NCBI RefSeq assembly: GCF_905475345.1
Contig: NC_066586.1
Span: forward strand, 372,501 to 436,500
Direction: 5' to 3'
Source of the DNA: Vespula vulgaris
Taxonomy: Eukaryota; Arthropoda; Insecta; Hymenoptera; Vespidae
DNA length: 64,000 bases
Part shown: one piece after another, positions 25,896 through 38,231 of the stretch
Numbering within the stretch: the stretch's first letter is position 1
How the letters are laid out: each line of letters starts with the position of its first letter
Position numbers and translations under genes: made by a program
The notes under the pieces: generated by a model
What the model was told of the DNA's origin: nothing
The model's input: the letters and a program-made list of their open reading frames with translations, nothing else
Databases searched by the model: none

Positions 25896-27507
25896 GTCAT
25901 TGTTGTATAGCACGCACATACGTGAGGCACGCGTGGCTTATCGATCTCGCTCGTAGAAACGAGCCCTTCTCGTTCTCTTTCCCTCTCCTTCCCCACCCCA
26001 CCTCTCTCTTACTCTCTCACACTGTTCTGCTCTCACCTCAAAGAAAAGGGAAACGTGGGAAAGGGGAGAGAAGAGGAGAGGTCTCCTCGGCTCGAGGTAT
26101 TGACCTAACAATGAATCATCCGAAGAGCATCGATCGTTGATTATTATACGATATACCGTACCTACACCACTTATTCGTATCGTAAAATATTCGAGCCCTT
26201 AGCCGATTTTTTCTTTTCGTGAAATTTTAAAATCAACGGATGAACGAGAGAGAGAGAGAGAGAGAGAGCGTCGCGTTGAGATAGAAACGCGAGTCGAATA
26301 ATATTCTAAATCGTTACAGTGTATAATACGAAGATCGTCGACGTAGTCGCGCATACGCGTACGCGAGAAAGTTTGTCGGTATTAGTAGACACTGTCTCTT
26401 CCACGATATGACATCATTCGATGCATCGTCGAAGAATACATTAAGAGGTCAATGAATCGAGAGTATTACCTGTTTGCTAGTAACAAAGCTTACCTTTTTT
26501 ACGCGACGTATTTATACGAATACGTATAAAATATCGATTATATCGAAACTAATCTTATCCGAAAAATCAAATTCGGATTTCGTTGACGAAGAGTACATGA
26601 CCCTCTAGTGGGCGATCACAGATTACGTATTTTATCGAAATAAATAAATGCGAGCGTCGAGCCAGATTCGCTTCGAAAGTGCCTTCTCAAAAGGTACACG
26701 TAATGTAGAACACACGTACGTACACGTTCTTTGCGTGTTAATCGCAATACCGCGCGATTAGCGACAATCGGTCGTCGGCTCGTCGACGATCAATAATTAA
26801 TTGACGATTACGCGCGCGCTACGAAGAATCGCGAGTTCGATATATTGTACGCGAGAACTCCCGCTATCTCCCGTACGATAAACGGTGACGCGGTGTTTTC
26901 ATTGTTCTTCCATTCACTCCTTCCATTCTTCTACGTACGTACGTACGTACACGCATGCACGCACATACGACGGACGATACGCGTGCATCTCGGAGAGAAA
27001 TATATACGAGTTCGCCGAAATTTCGCGATTCTAGAATCTCGATAGATACTTTTTATTTCGTCCTCTGCGTTCGATCGATAGAAATTGGCGATGACGTCGT
27101 CGAACACACCCCAAGTTCGTTCGTTGATGAGTTGACGAGAAATGACGCTTCCATCGGATAATTTCAAATTCCGTAGAACAAAAGGATAGGTCGAAAAAAG
27201 AAATGAAAGAAAGGAGAGAAGAGGCAGGTGCCTATAGGCGCGATACTCGACGCAGCAGGTCGGTTGCACGGGGTCACCGGAACGAAACTCGTAGATTTTC
27301 AACGAGGGCGTATCAACATTTGCACAGCTGTCGGTCGCGAGTTTTTTTCAAGAAGAGAGCTTTAAACTACTACGCGGAGGAGTCATGTATACCGCTAACC
27401 TCGACATGCTCTGGCCTGGAGGCTGCTCTCCTTTTCTTTTTTCTCTTACAGTATCCGGCACGAGTGAGACCACTAGAGAAAGAGAAAGAAAGACAGAAAG
27501 AGAGAAT

Positions 27508-27533
27508 ATGAGAGAGCTTTCTCGCTCTCTCAT
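27508..27533. repeat. Inverted repeat, 10-bp arms
   Basis: ATGAGAGAGC and GCTCTCTCAT flank a 6-nt loop, at the edge of a GA-rich tract. Confidence 0.7.
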
Positions 27534-27635
27534 CCCCTCGGAACGTGCGTACCGATCGATATTAGGTGGTGCATGCTACTCGTGGCGTCGTGCCACAACG
27601 TTGGCTTTGGAAAAGATTAGAAAAGCCGGCAGCCA

Positions 27636-27707
27636 CGCCAATGGTTTCCATGGGAACCTTCTTCAGGGACAGCAGCCGGCGTGTTTCGGGGTTCCGGACC
27701 CGAAGTC
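27636..27707. promoter_or_regulatory. RFX X-box with adjacent CCAAT box and palindrome
   Basis: GTTTCCATGGGAAC at 27644-27657 fits the 14-bp X-box consensus bound by RFX/DAF-19 factors at every position. A CCAAT pentamer starts at 27638 just before it, in the same plus-strand orientation. Thirty bases further on, TTCGGG and CCCGAA arms form a small palindrome at about 27688-27707. The cluster is promoter- or enhancer-like. Function is inferred from motifs only. Confidence 0.4.
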
Positions 27708-28146
27708 GTGCCATTTATTCCATTTCCAAAAGAATCGTTCGAGGCGGAGAAGGACGAATATAGAAGAAACGAATTTCCACGATCGGAGGGAGCTAAGCAC
27801 GAATAGGAGAGCCGTGTCCCTTCTTTTCTAACCTACATACGTTCACCGTCAAAAGAGAAAGAACTGCGCGTCTGTATTCGTATCCGTGTCCCGTAGGTAT
27901 CTCCATGTACATTCGTGAAAATCGTCTGGGCGTTATTAAATTCCACCATTGTATATCCATCGGTGCATCGAAATATTTTTTTTTAAGCGTTACTCGATGG
28001 TTCATATTTTAAAACTCAATCGGAAAGAGATCGATATGCTCGTTAAGTGTATTTTCATTAAAATGCACATTGTGTACCTATGTATTTCATTTCTAAATAT
28101 AGCGTTCGAGAGTTTCAAACGGAAACGATACGGTATTGTTTTGATT

Positions 28147-28149
<3 letters not shown>

Positions 28150-28199
<50 letters not shown>
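28150..28199. repeat. (AT)n microsatellite
   Basis: About 25 uninterrupted AT units. Confidence 0.97.
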
Positions 28200-28203
<4 letters not shown>

Positions 28204-31200
28204 CACACGCTTATTACAGAGGAAAATCTTTCTCAATTTTTCGCGTTAAAACTAGCACGAACTAAAAGATGGTATAAGACGTTTTCGAAAAGAGGGCAGC
28301 ATTTTCTCGAAGCGTCGAGTGGAAGCACTCTCTTCGTCCTCAAATATTTTTTCTATAGGTGTAACGGTAGCGAAGAAGGGGATGGTCGAGTACCTGAAAA
28401 GGGAGAGAGAGAGAAGCTATCTCGTGCTTCTTGGGCCGAGATTTCCAAGGCTCGGTTCGACCAATTTTCGTTTGTCGACGATGGCCCGACGAGAAAGTAT
28501 TTGTATACTTGAATTGTGTGGGCGGAAACGAATGCAAGAGAGAAAGAGAAAGATGAAAGGCAAAGTAGACGCTTGCGACAAAGAAGAAGAACAGACGGCT
28601 CGTGAAAATTCAGGCCGAGTAAATCCTTCGACTCGCTAGAAAATTTTCCGCGTGGTTTATGCAAAAAGTGGTAAGTTTGTAAATTCGTGGAAAAGGAAAA
28701 GGAAGAAAGGGAGGAAGAAAATGAAAAGAAAAAAAAGAGAGAAAGAAGAAAACGAGTGAAATTCTTTTTGAAAGGAAACTTCTTAAAGAGAGGATAAACG
28801 TCGGATTAAGTCCCTTCTTACGTTCTCCCAAACGACCTGTGCACCGTTAACGGTTCAAACGTATACCTGCATAGGGTACTACCTACTTTTCCTTCGGAGA
28901 AAACCTAGAGGGAAAAGGAAATGGAAAAATAATTCGTTCCGAATATTCCAAGGTTTCTCGACGGTATACACAATGGGTAGCTTGGCGACCCAACCGGAAA
29001 GCAACGACTGCAACAACTCCGACAGCTGCAATAAACGGATGTTTTCAAGAGCCGCCGTCGTTCGGGTTTCATTTCTTTTCTCGCATTTCCTCAAAGCCTC
29101 TACTCATAAATCGACGTAAAAGTAAAATTACGAATCGACTCTCGGCTGGAACTTGGGAAACGACGTTTTTCGAGAGGAAAAAGAACTCGAGGTGTATTTC
29201 GAGAAATTTTATCGTCGAAATTGTTTTATTCGCTTCCGAAGATAAATGCGGGCTACTTCGAAACGGGACGATCTCGGAAGGCAAAGTAGACAAAGGAGAC
29301 GGCCGAAGTTGACTGCAATATCGCGAAAGTGCGCACGGTGGCGAGACGTCTTGCAGACGGAACCTTGAAGTACTTTGTCCTTGAATTCCTTGCGAAAGAC
29401 CCAGTGAACCTCGCGCGTGAAATCCAAACGCGTTAAGCGTTCTTTTTTCCGTAGAGGATCGGGCGATCGATTCGTTTTATGAAAAAAAAAAAAAAATTAA
29501 AAATATATGCGTGTGTGTATAAGCAAGGAGCGAGTCGATAATCACGTATCGATTATAGGAAAGTATCTTTCGTGGAAACGCTTTGATCAAATGGGTAGAC
29601 TTTGTAAAAAGGAAGACAAGACAAATGCAGATTTCCGCGAATAGGCGACGATATACGTTCTACGATCTACGGGCAAAACGATGGGTGCTCCTCTTTACGT
29701 TGACACTATGTATTATCTCTATATTTACATTGCAACTATCGATTCTTGGCTCGCAACTTAAGCGAACCGTGCAGTCGCGTAAAGCCGATCGATAGTTTAT
29801 CTATGACGATATACCCCGCAAAACCACGCTATATATTCGTACGTATCTACATACGTCTCTAAATGTACACAGTATAGCTCTATATGTCTATTCCCACGGT
29901 GACGCTTGTATCACGAATCGTATAATTTCTCCAGAAAAAAACAGTAAATAAATAAATAAATAAATAAATACAACGTTTATTAATTACGAGTCCTACGATA
30001 CGTCTGTCGATAAGAGAAACGTTGTTTGCTTTATCACGAGATAAATTTATCTATGACCTATGACGATCGTACGTAATAACCCAATAAAAAGCGATTCTTT
30101 AATTTTTCCAAACCTATTGGCCGAGGTCGTTCAACGCGGTCTTAACCCAATTTCACTTCCGTCTCGACCAAATGACATTTCGAAGCTACGACGAGAGATT
30201 AATCCGATTCGGTTCCGACGACAAAAACATATTATCCGATCTTTTCTAGGAAGAACGGATAAAGAGATAAAAGAACAAAAGGAAAGTTTGTAAATTTTAT
30301 CTGTTGGACCACCGGAGAGAATATTCCAACGAAATCTTCGTCTCCTGGGGAGGAAGACTCGGTTGAAGGACCAAGTGGAAGTAAATAGATCGTCCAAGAA
30401 TACCAAGCGAGAGGAGGTGAGGCAGGAGGAAGAGAAGATGGAGAAGGTGGGGAGTGTCGCAGCCTCCCGCAAAATTCGTCGCGAGATCTCGCCGTGCGAT
30501 TCGTGTGAGAAGTGAAGAGAGTCTCGAAGGAGTTTCGAGAAGCAGCTCGAATGTACTCTCTCGATCGCTAAATTCGCTTCCAATTCGATTCCATCTACGT
30601 ATTAACTCGATAGAGGCGGATTAATAAATACGAAAAGTACGTTCTAGAAAGTGTTGTAGGAACGTTTGAAAACAGAGACGAATTTCTCGCACAGAGTTAC
30701 GAGTTTATTTGTACAAAGTCTTGCTGTATGTTCGTTGCACGATGTTACACAATCCAATGCCGGCAGCCTGCCGGCGCCCATTTATGTGTCGCGATCGGCC
30801 CACGTAACGATTACTAATATCCAACATCCGATTTCTAATTCCTAATCGCTTGTCCGTCGCGAATCGATTTCTAACCAAACGCTGCTTGTACGAAGTTAAT
30901 TCAAAACCACTAACGAGAATTAACGTTGGCAGTAGGACCGACGAGAGGGTTGAAAACAAACTGGAGCAACGTTTGAGTATCGTAGAGTCTTGGAGCATAA
31001 TCGAGAGAATGGCGATTCGCTCCGATTCTTTTAAAAAATCATTCTTCCAATTGTTCGATCGGAAATTTCATCGACCTTTCTTCGTAATTATCTCGCCTAA
31101 TATTTCTGCAAATACTCGCGTACCAATTTATACACACACACATATATGTATGTATGTACGTACGTATACGCGAATACGCGCAGCTATGTGTAAAATCAAC

Positions 31201-31710
31201 GACGCGTCGTCTTATGAAAATAGAGAGGTTTTCGATTTCTTTCAATATAATATTATATAGCGTATTTACGGATACGATATTCCGATCTGGATGTGAAACT
31301 GTGTCGGCATGTCCTACGTCACCGATCTTTACTTTGCGTTCATTCGTAAAAAGGATTACCTTTTACGGATTCTGCAAATATATCTACGTATTTCGAAGAG
31401 GTCAAAGGTTATCGAACGCAGACGTTAAGTCGCCGATGGTGCAGGTGCCATCGAGCTCGAGAGAATTCGCGAGGAATCTTCGAAGGACGGAGACGATCGA
31501 AGAAGAGGTTGGAATAGAATGAAAAGAGACTCGGGAGAGACAAAGAAAGAGAATCGCGTTCCGCGAAACGCATCCTTCTTTCTCTTTCTCCGTCGTTTAT
31601 TCTCCTGCGTGATCCTGGCAGTGTACACGGGTCAAAGATGCAACGACGATTCGCAAATTCGAGAAAGCGAAGAAAGGAATGATCCGAGAGTGGAACGAGG
31701 AGAGAAAACA

Positions 31711-31775
31711 GCTTCTTCTTCTTCTTCTTCTTCTTCGTCGTCGTCGTCGTCGTCGTCGTCTTCGTCTTCGTCGTT
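31711..31775. repeat. (TTC)n(GTC)n compound repeat
   Basis: A TTC run passing directly into a GTC run. A second TTC run lies at 31840-31867. Confidence 0.95.
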
Positions 31776-32163
31776 TGCTCGAACGAACGTCGAGAGGGTA
31801 TGCTCCGCATTTTTGTCTCCCACACGAGCCAATCCGGGTTCTTCTTCTTCTTCTTCTTCGTCGTAGTTTGCCGTCTTGGTCTTGTTCTTCTTCGTCGTCG
31901 ACTGCTCCTTCTCTTTCTCTTTCTCTCTTTGTATCTCTCTCTTTCTCTGTTCCACTGGCTCGAGAGACTACCAAAGGCTACGAAGAAGAAGAGAACGACG
32001 AAAGGCGTGCGCTCTACGGGAGAGAGAGAAGATTCCAGTGGTAGAAGGGCCGTTCTGCCCTGCACATCCCACCCGTGGTTTCCGCCGGCCTTGGAGCCAC
32101 TGAACCACTCCGTGGTTCAACGATTCGATGCAGCAGAGGTGCTCAACCAAATCTCAAACAACA

Positions 32164-32206
32164 CCTCTCTCTCTCTCTCTCCCTCTCTTGAGAGAGAGAA
32201 AGAGAC
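32164..32206. repeat. (CT)n-(GA)n inverted pair
   Basis: A CT tract of about 24 nt ends TCTCTT and is followed at once by GAGAGAGAGAAAGAG. The two are complementary with almost no loop. Confidence 0.8.
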
Positions 32207-34127
32207 GAAAGCACGAAAAAGAAAAGCGATACCCGCTCTCTTCCTCTCTCCCCGTGATAAGGGCCCTTCTTATTTGACAGAGATAAGAACGCGAGACGCA
32301 GTCCGACTTTGGCTCCGTTCCTTGGGCCCCGAAGACAACGACGACAAAGCGGCCAGTTTTGTACCACCCACGTACCACGCGAGTAACCACGAAAGACAAC
32401 CGAGGTAAGGTGCTGTAAATCGTTGGAAAAAAGTTTGTCGGTCGTCATTTTTCCAGGTAGATGACGTCGTCGATAATAAAAGACAAATGGCGCTTTCGAG
32501 CGAGTCGAAGGAAGTTTCTGAGAAAAATCGAGATGCGAAGGAATCGACGAACGTCGAAAGAAACGGACGAGTAATTAGGAATTCGAGACACGATCGGACA
32601 CCTTCCGTTCCATCGTCGAACGGGCAATGAACGATTCTCTTAGCGAATACGCCACCCAATTTTTTCCCTTACTTTCTAAGCCTCTCCAGTCATCGGCAGG
32701 AAGTAGTATAGTCTCGACGAACGACGCCTCGACTCATCGCGGAGATCTCGGGCCGCGATACGCGTGCAAACGCTCCTACTACCAGGGGCCCGGACCTACC
32801 TAAGACCCTTTTCTTTCTCTCTCTCTCTCTCTCTCTATCTCGCGTACGCTTTACGCATCCGAGAAAACTAGAAAAATAGACGGCAAAAATAGGAAATCTT
32901 GTCAAAATAAACTCGTCGAGTCGTCCGGACGGTTTCGATCGGTCGGTAGACCTTTCGCGTTTTTCGATATCCTCTCACAGTCGAAATAAGAAAAAGGTAA
33001 AAATGGTATATCTCGTAAAAGCATCGCGAGCAATCGTGCGACTTTGCGAATTTAATTTAACGTCGAATTATTCATAAACCCTCCTACCTTGGCGTTTTAC
33101 CGTAAATTACACCGACCCTCGTCTTTTCTCCACATCCCGGCGCGTAATTGCCCGTACCTTCCCCCCATCCACTCTTCTCTCGATTATATATCGCTCGCTG
33201 CATCTCGATAATAAAAACGACTACACCTTCCGTGTCGAACCTTATTCCACGTTAAGTCGAGCACGAGAGAAACGACCGAACGACACGACCCACTTTTTAC
33301 TGGGGAAACTCTATCGAGAATTTACTTGTTTCCTATGCGAGAAAATAAAGACGATCGAGACGCGTTCGAACGTCTAGAGAAAATTGAAATATCGTTATCG
33401 AGCCGGCCGATTATCTTATATCCATGGTAGAAATCGATCGGTACTCGGCGGCGTTCGAAAGGAACGAAAAACGAGCGAGGTCGATCGCTTCCCATGATAA
33501 GAGCACTTTAAAACAATTAATACTTTATGCGCTGTAAACGCGAATAAAATCGCACCTGTTTGGTATAAACGGCTTCGCCGAATAAACTTTACGAGGAACG
33601 GATTAAGCCTTACGAGACAGCCAATAAATTCCAGCACCATTTTGTCTTTCCTACGACGAAGGAATCGTCGGGTTCTCGACGCCAAACCGATCTCCCATCT
33701 ACTTTGAAAAATCGAGCCAGACGATTCCACCGTAGATTTTCTCTCTCTCTAAAGTACATTCTAAACATAAAATTATATTAAACGAAATACCCTCGACGCC
33801 GTAAATCTTCGAGGATGTCGAGGCTAATGGCCTAAAGGGACGAGGAAGAGAACGACGACGAGTCGAAGCAAATCTTTCGCGAGGCAACAGCGGGAGCCGT
33901 GAACGTTTCGCGTTTTACAGGGCTTCCTAATGGATCGATGATTCCCTCCTAGAGATAGAAAGATAGAAAGAGAGAGAGAGAGAGAGAGAAAGAATATTTC
34001 CAATGGTAGGTAGGTACTAGGTGCAAGAGATGCCATTATCTTTAGACGTAACCGCTCTCGTGGTACCAACGAAGAGTAAGACGAGAAAGTACGTTGGTAA
34101 ATCTTCGTGAAACGCAGGTATACTCTT

Positions 34128-34188
34128 AGGATCGGGGTCAAATCTATAAGGACAAGGGTCCGATAGACCCTTGTCAAGGAATGATCCT
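34128..34188. other. Nested inverted repeat
   Basis: Inner arms GACAAGGGTC (34151-34160) and GACCCTTGTC (34166-34175) enclose a 5-nt loop. Outer arms AGGATC (34128-34133) and GATCCT (34183-34188) pair around them. Structured-RNA potential only. Confidence 0.5.
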
Positions 34189-34818
34189 GTAAATTGCCGA
34201 CTAGTCGAAAAGGAAGATCGTATTCTATGCGAAGAACTCTATAAAACTCCGATGAGTCCTCTTTCCTTCTTTTCTCTTTTACTTTCATACCTGAGGATAG
34301 ACCAACGCTTTCTCTTTCGAATGACCGTCCACGCAAAATCGTCGTTGCGAAGATAACAACGGAGAAACGATTAGAAAGTGAAAATGAAATAATACTACTG
34401 ATAGACGTGAATAATAACGGACATAAGCGCGTACAACTAGATTTATAAAGTTGTAGGTAATGAAACGAGGGGAGGAGAGAGAGAGAGAGAGAGAGGGAGA
34501 GGCGGGAGGAGGAAGAGAGAACGAAGATATTCTAAATTACGATCCGATGAATCGTTGAAAAGGAGTTAACACGTGGCACGCGTCGATACCTAGCGGATGA
34601 AACTGGAAGGAAGAAAAGAAAAAAAAAAAGGAAAAGAAACCGAGAAGAAGATGGTAGTGGTAGTAGTAAAACGAAACTCGTTTAATTATAGACAAGCACC
34701 TGTCCCGCAGGACGCAGACGTCGTCTCCGGCCACCTTGCAAGCTCGTCGCCTTAACTCGCCCAATTAACGGCGAATACTTTTCCCCTTCTCTCCGTCTCT
34801 TATCTTGGGCGTACTATT

Positions 34819-34910
34819 ATGTCGACAACGTTCATGGCCAGCTCCCTTCTATCGGGCATGGCGTGTCCGATAGACACGAAGAAGCGCGTCGAGAGCGTTC
34901 TCGCGCGCAG
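34819..34910 (+). CDS. Second candidate 5' coding exon, plus strand
   Basis: An ATG-initiated frame of 30 codons plus two bases (MSTTFMASSLLSGMACPI to VESVLAR) ends at the donor CAG|GTGCGT at 34911. Codon choice is GC-ending and the leftover phase (2) equals that of the candidate at 21592-21653, so both could in principle feed one downstream exon. The second ATG at 34834 is an alternative start. I recognise no family and find no partner exon. The opposite strand is also open here, which lowers confidence. Confidence 0.18.
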
Positions 34911-35241
34911 GTGCGTGTCCCCGAAGGCGTTGGACCAAAGTCCGTGCGATGCACCTGCGATCGGCCTGTGAGGGAGGAGGAGCGGGCAGGAGGGAGGGAG
35001 GGGGGAGGAGGAGGCCGACGACTCTGTCCACGGCCCAGAGAAAGAAAGAGAGAGGAGATGAGAAAAAGCGAAAAGATGCAGACACAAATAAATTGCAAAA
35101 ACGTAATAATAGTGAGAAGGTGAAGGAGAAAAGGAGAGAAAGAGATAGAGAGAGAGAGAGAGAGAGATGCCGAGGGTCTTTGGCTGAGGAAAGAGAAGCG
35201 CGCTTTGTCTCAAGGCGAGCTGCTCTCCTTCGAGGAGAGAC

Positions 35242-35313
35242 GGCGGTGGCGGTGGCGGCGGCGGCAGCGGCGGTGGCGGCGGCAGCGGCAGCGGCAGCGG
35301 CGGCTCTTCAAAA
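35242..35313. repeat. (GGC/GGT/AGC)n triplet repeat
   Basis: About 24 GC-rich triplets. Poly-Arg and poly-Pro frames are artefacts. Confidence 0.9.
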
Positions 35314-38140
35314 GACCGAACAAAGGAACGGACACGCACGAGGCCCGCGAACCAGGCCCACGGACGAAAGAAAGAGACGATGGGACCTTTACGATCGAAG
35401 GTTGAGAACACTGTACGTGAGAGTCCGCTCGTCTCGCAAATTTCTCCTTCTTTCTCCTCTTCTTTCGCGTCTAGTCTCGTAGTCTCCTCGGTTGCATTGT
35501 TTGCTAATCGTCGCGTATCGACAAGATTCTTTGAGCGATATCTCGAAGCGTAAACGTGTGAAAAAGATGGAGAAGCCTTGGGAAAATTATTTGTATCGAA
35601 TACGACGACGGAGTAATAATACTGATCTCGATGATTTTCGTTCGTTCGTCCGATTGTTCCTTTTCGAACGTTTCGACGACGGATATCTAATTATTTTCAG
35701 ACGTTAAAAAATTCAATCGACCGTAGAGAAGAAAAGAGCTACACGGTGGATCGATCATCCTCGCTAATCACGTTCGACCGGCGCCGGACTCCTTTGTTTA
35801 CGAGAATCGCAAGGAAGATGGCACGGCTCGCGGCATGCTAAGGCTAGCAATCACGTATCGGAATGCGAAGCATTGAACTATGAAAGAAAAGAAGAGGAGA
35901 GAGGCAGGGAGGAGGACACGTAGAAAGCAAAGTTCTCGCGTTCGTTTTCCTCGCTCGCGGTATCTTCGACTCGATTAACTATTATCGCGATTAATTGACC
36001 AAATGCAATGACATTTTTCGCCGTTCTCTCTTTCCTACGATTTGAAGGAAAGCTGCTAGCGTCCCACCGCCGAGAGAATACGAGTCGAGGTCTATCGATC
36101 GATCGGCCTATATAAAAAAAAAAAAGAGAATAAAAAGAGAAAATAAGATTTATCATTTCCGGCGGGTTCTTTCGGGGGTCTTCATAGTCGTCGAGGACGT
36201 TGCTGCTTCGAGTGAAATTCGAAGAAAGAGTGCCGACCTTCTCGCGATATTCTATGGATCGTCACGTAATCGTCGTTCCTCTCTTCGGTCGGACTAACTT
36301 TTCGAGCAAGTATAAAAAAAAGTCAAATCAATGGTGGATCGAAGATAGCAAGGCAGTGGCGTAACCCGCAACACGTCGTCGTCCTCTTAATGTCTCTTTC
36401 AACGTCACCTCTTAGTGTCTCGCTAACGATTAGCGACGAATCGAGGTTAGCTCGCGCCTTCCTCCTTCGAGCCAGGCCAACTCCTCCTCCTCCTCTTTTC
36501 GACGAGATACATACCACCGCGTGCATTGCCGGTTCGTTAACGAGCAAGGCGAACGAGATTTCATCCCGAGAGACCTCGAAATGCGAACAACGAGAAGAGC
36601 ATGGAAAGAAGAAAGAAAAAGAGAGAAAAAAAGAAAAGCGTTTTGTTCGAGTAAGGTCGATTCTCTCTCTCTCTCTCTCTCGACGAAGCGCCGCTCGATC
36701 GCTATCCGCGCTCTTCCTCTTCTCGAAACGGCGCGGTAACTTCTTTAATTAAGTAAAAGAAGGGTAATCCGCGTGCTCGCGACAAAGGAAAGTCGAGGGA
36801 AGAAAAGGGTATCGGAAAAAGCGAAAGAAATGGGTCATCGAAGGAGATTTCGCGTCGAAATTAGCCCGCTCGAGAGCTCGTTAAAGAGAAATAAGCGTAA
36901 TAAGATGGGCGAGAGAGCAGGAGCATGCCGTCATCGCTTTCCCTTTCCGCGGCTTTTGCGATTGTGTAATCTCCTCCTCCTCCTTCCCTTGTGTCTGCTG
37001 CCCTCTCCTCTCTCCTCGAGCTCCTCCTTCGACTCTCTTCTCGGCAGCAGGCGCAACCTTCGAGAGCACGTGCCGCACACGAGAGAAACAATTTCTTTTT
37101 TCTCACGGCGCTGCGGTACACCTTTCGGCGCGAAGGAACACCTTGGCTCGTCCCGGCTATCCGAAAAACGTGCCACGCGTTCCACGTTCTTTCGAACGGC
37201 GCGCGATCTTAACGAGGATTAATCGACCAGATAAACCCTTCTGTTCCCCTCTACTTCACCATTTTTATCCTTTTCCTTCTTCTTCTTCTTCGTCTTTCCC
37301 CTTCCTCTTCTCCGGTATGCCGCACCACCGACCTTGCTCGGTTTTTCAATTACTCGGGAGAGAGTGAGAAAAGAGATTGCTTTGGTAACCTAAGTGTACA
37401 TCGATTTACTTACTACCTTGAAAATATACGTTTCTTTCGAAAGGGGAATATCGGATAACGACGTGACTTCGATAACGATAATCTGTGTTATTCTTAAGAG
37501 ATGGGAGAAAGAGCAAGGGAGAGAGAGAGAGATGGAAAGCACGTGTCCCTGATCGCAGCACGATTTCGATAAACCGGTACGGAGCAAAGGAGGTTCGTGA
37601 CACGGTGTCCTTCTTCGAGATCGAGAGTGAATCGAAGCACGGCCGGAGCACTCGGAGAGGACGAGTGGCCCGAACTGGCTTTGTTTAATGCCCTGGAAAC
37701 CCAAACCGCGTATATACCCGGGTATCCTTTCTATATACATCTGTACGTACGTACACGTTCATCCTTTTCAACTAATTATTGCTCCAAACAAATTTTATCC
37801 GAACAAAGGGTAATGTTTTATAGAGCGATAGTATTCTTTTTCCTTTTGTTTTTCGAACAAAAGTTTTCTAAAAATTGAAAGAGATTAAAGAAAAGGAAGG
37901 AATGTTTCGCGACAGGAATTCTCTCTCTCTCTTTTCCCACCCACATATACACACGTACACGACTAGCACGAAAGGCGTGTACACGGACGTAAACGAGAAG
38001 ACGTAGCGAACATTTTGTAGCTTCTCGAAACCTATATGTATGCGTGAGCACACGCTACGACCAGCGAAAGGACGAGGTTCTCTCTCTCTCTCTCTCTCTC
38101 TTTCTCATTCGTTCTCTTTTTCTCATCCTCAGAGAACGAG

Positions 38141-38231
38141 TAAAAGTAGTAATAGTAGTAGTAGTAGTGTAGTAGTAGTAGTAGTAGTAGTAGAATAGTG
38201 TAGTAGTAGCAGCAGCAGCAGCAGCAGCAGT
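38141..38231. repeat. (AGT)n-(AGC)n compound repeat
   Basis: AGT triplets interrupted twice by GTGT-type slips, then about eight AGC triplets. Confidence 0.95.

Larger units (their letters stand above)
20082..27400. other. mex-3 intron, 20-27.4 kb: mostly unique sequence
   Basis: CpG-rich unique DNA with few long repeats: AG at 24247-24276, GTC at 25857-25895, AG at 26247-26268. Low-complexity frames at 20.2-20.6 kb are rejected. The only exon-like object is the candidate at 21592-21653. Confidence 0.6.
27720..34100. other. mex-3 intron, 27.7-34.1 kb: no gene seen
   Basis: Unique sequence with (AT)25 at 28150-28199, (AAAT)n at 29945-29970, TTC/GTC triplets at 31711-31775 and 31840-31867, and a CT/GA inverted pair at 32164-32206. 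Poly-Ser, poly-Lys and poly-Arg frames over the triplet repeats are artefacts. Confidence 0.6.

Noticed and set aside
31409..32065. Poly-Thr, poly-Lys and poly-Arg frames
   Set aside because: They are generated by TTC/GTC triplet repeats.
37714..37725. 12-bp palindrome ATACCCGGGTAT
   Set aside because: More than ten such palindromes are expected by chance in 64 kb.
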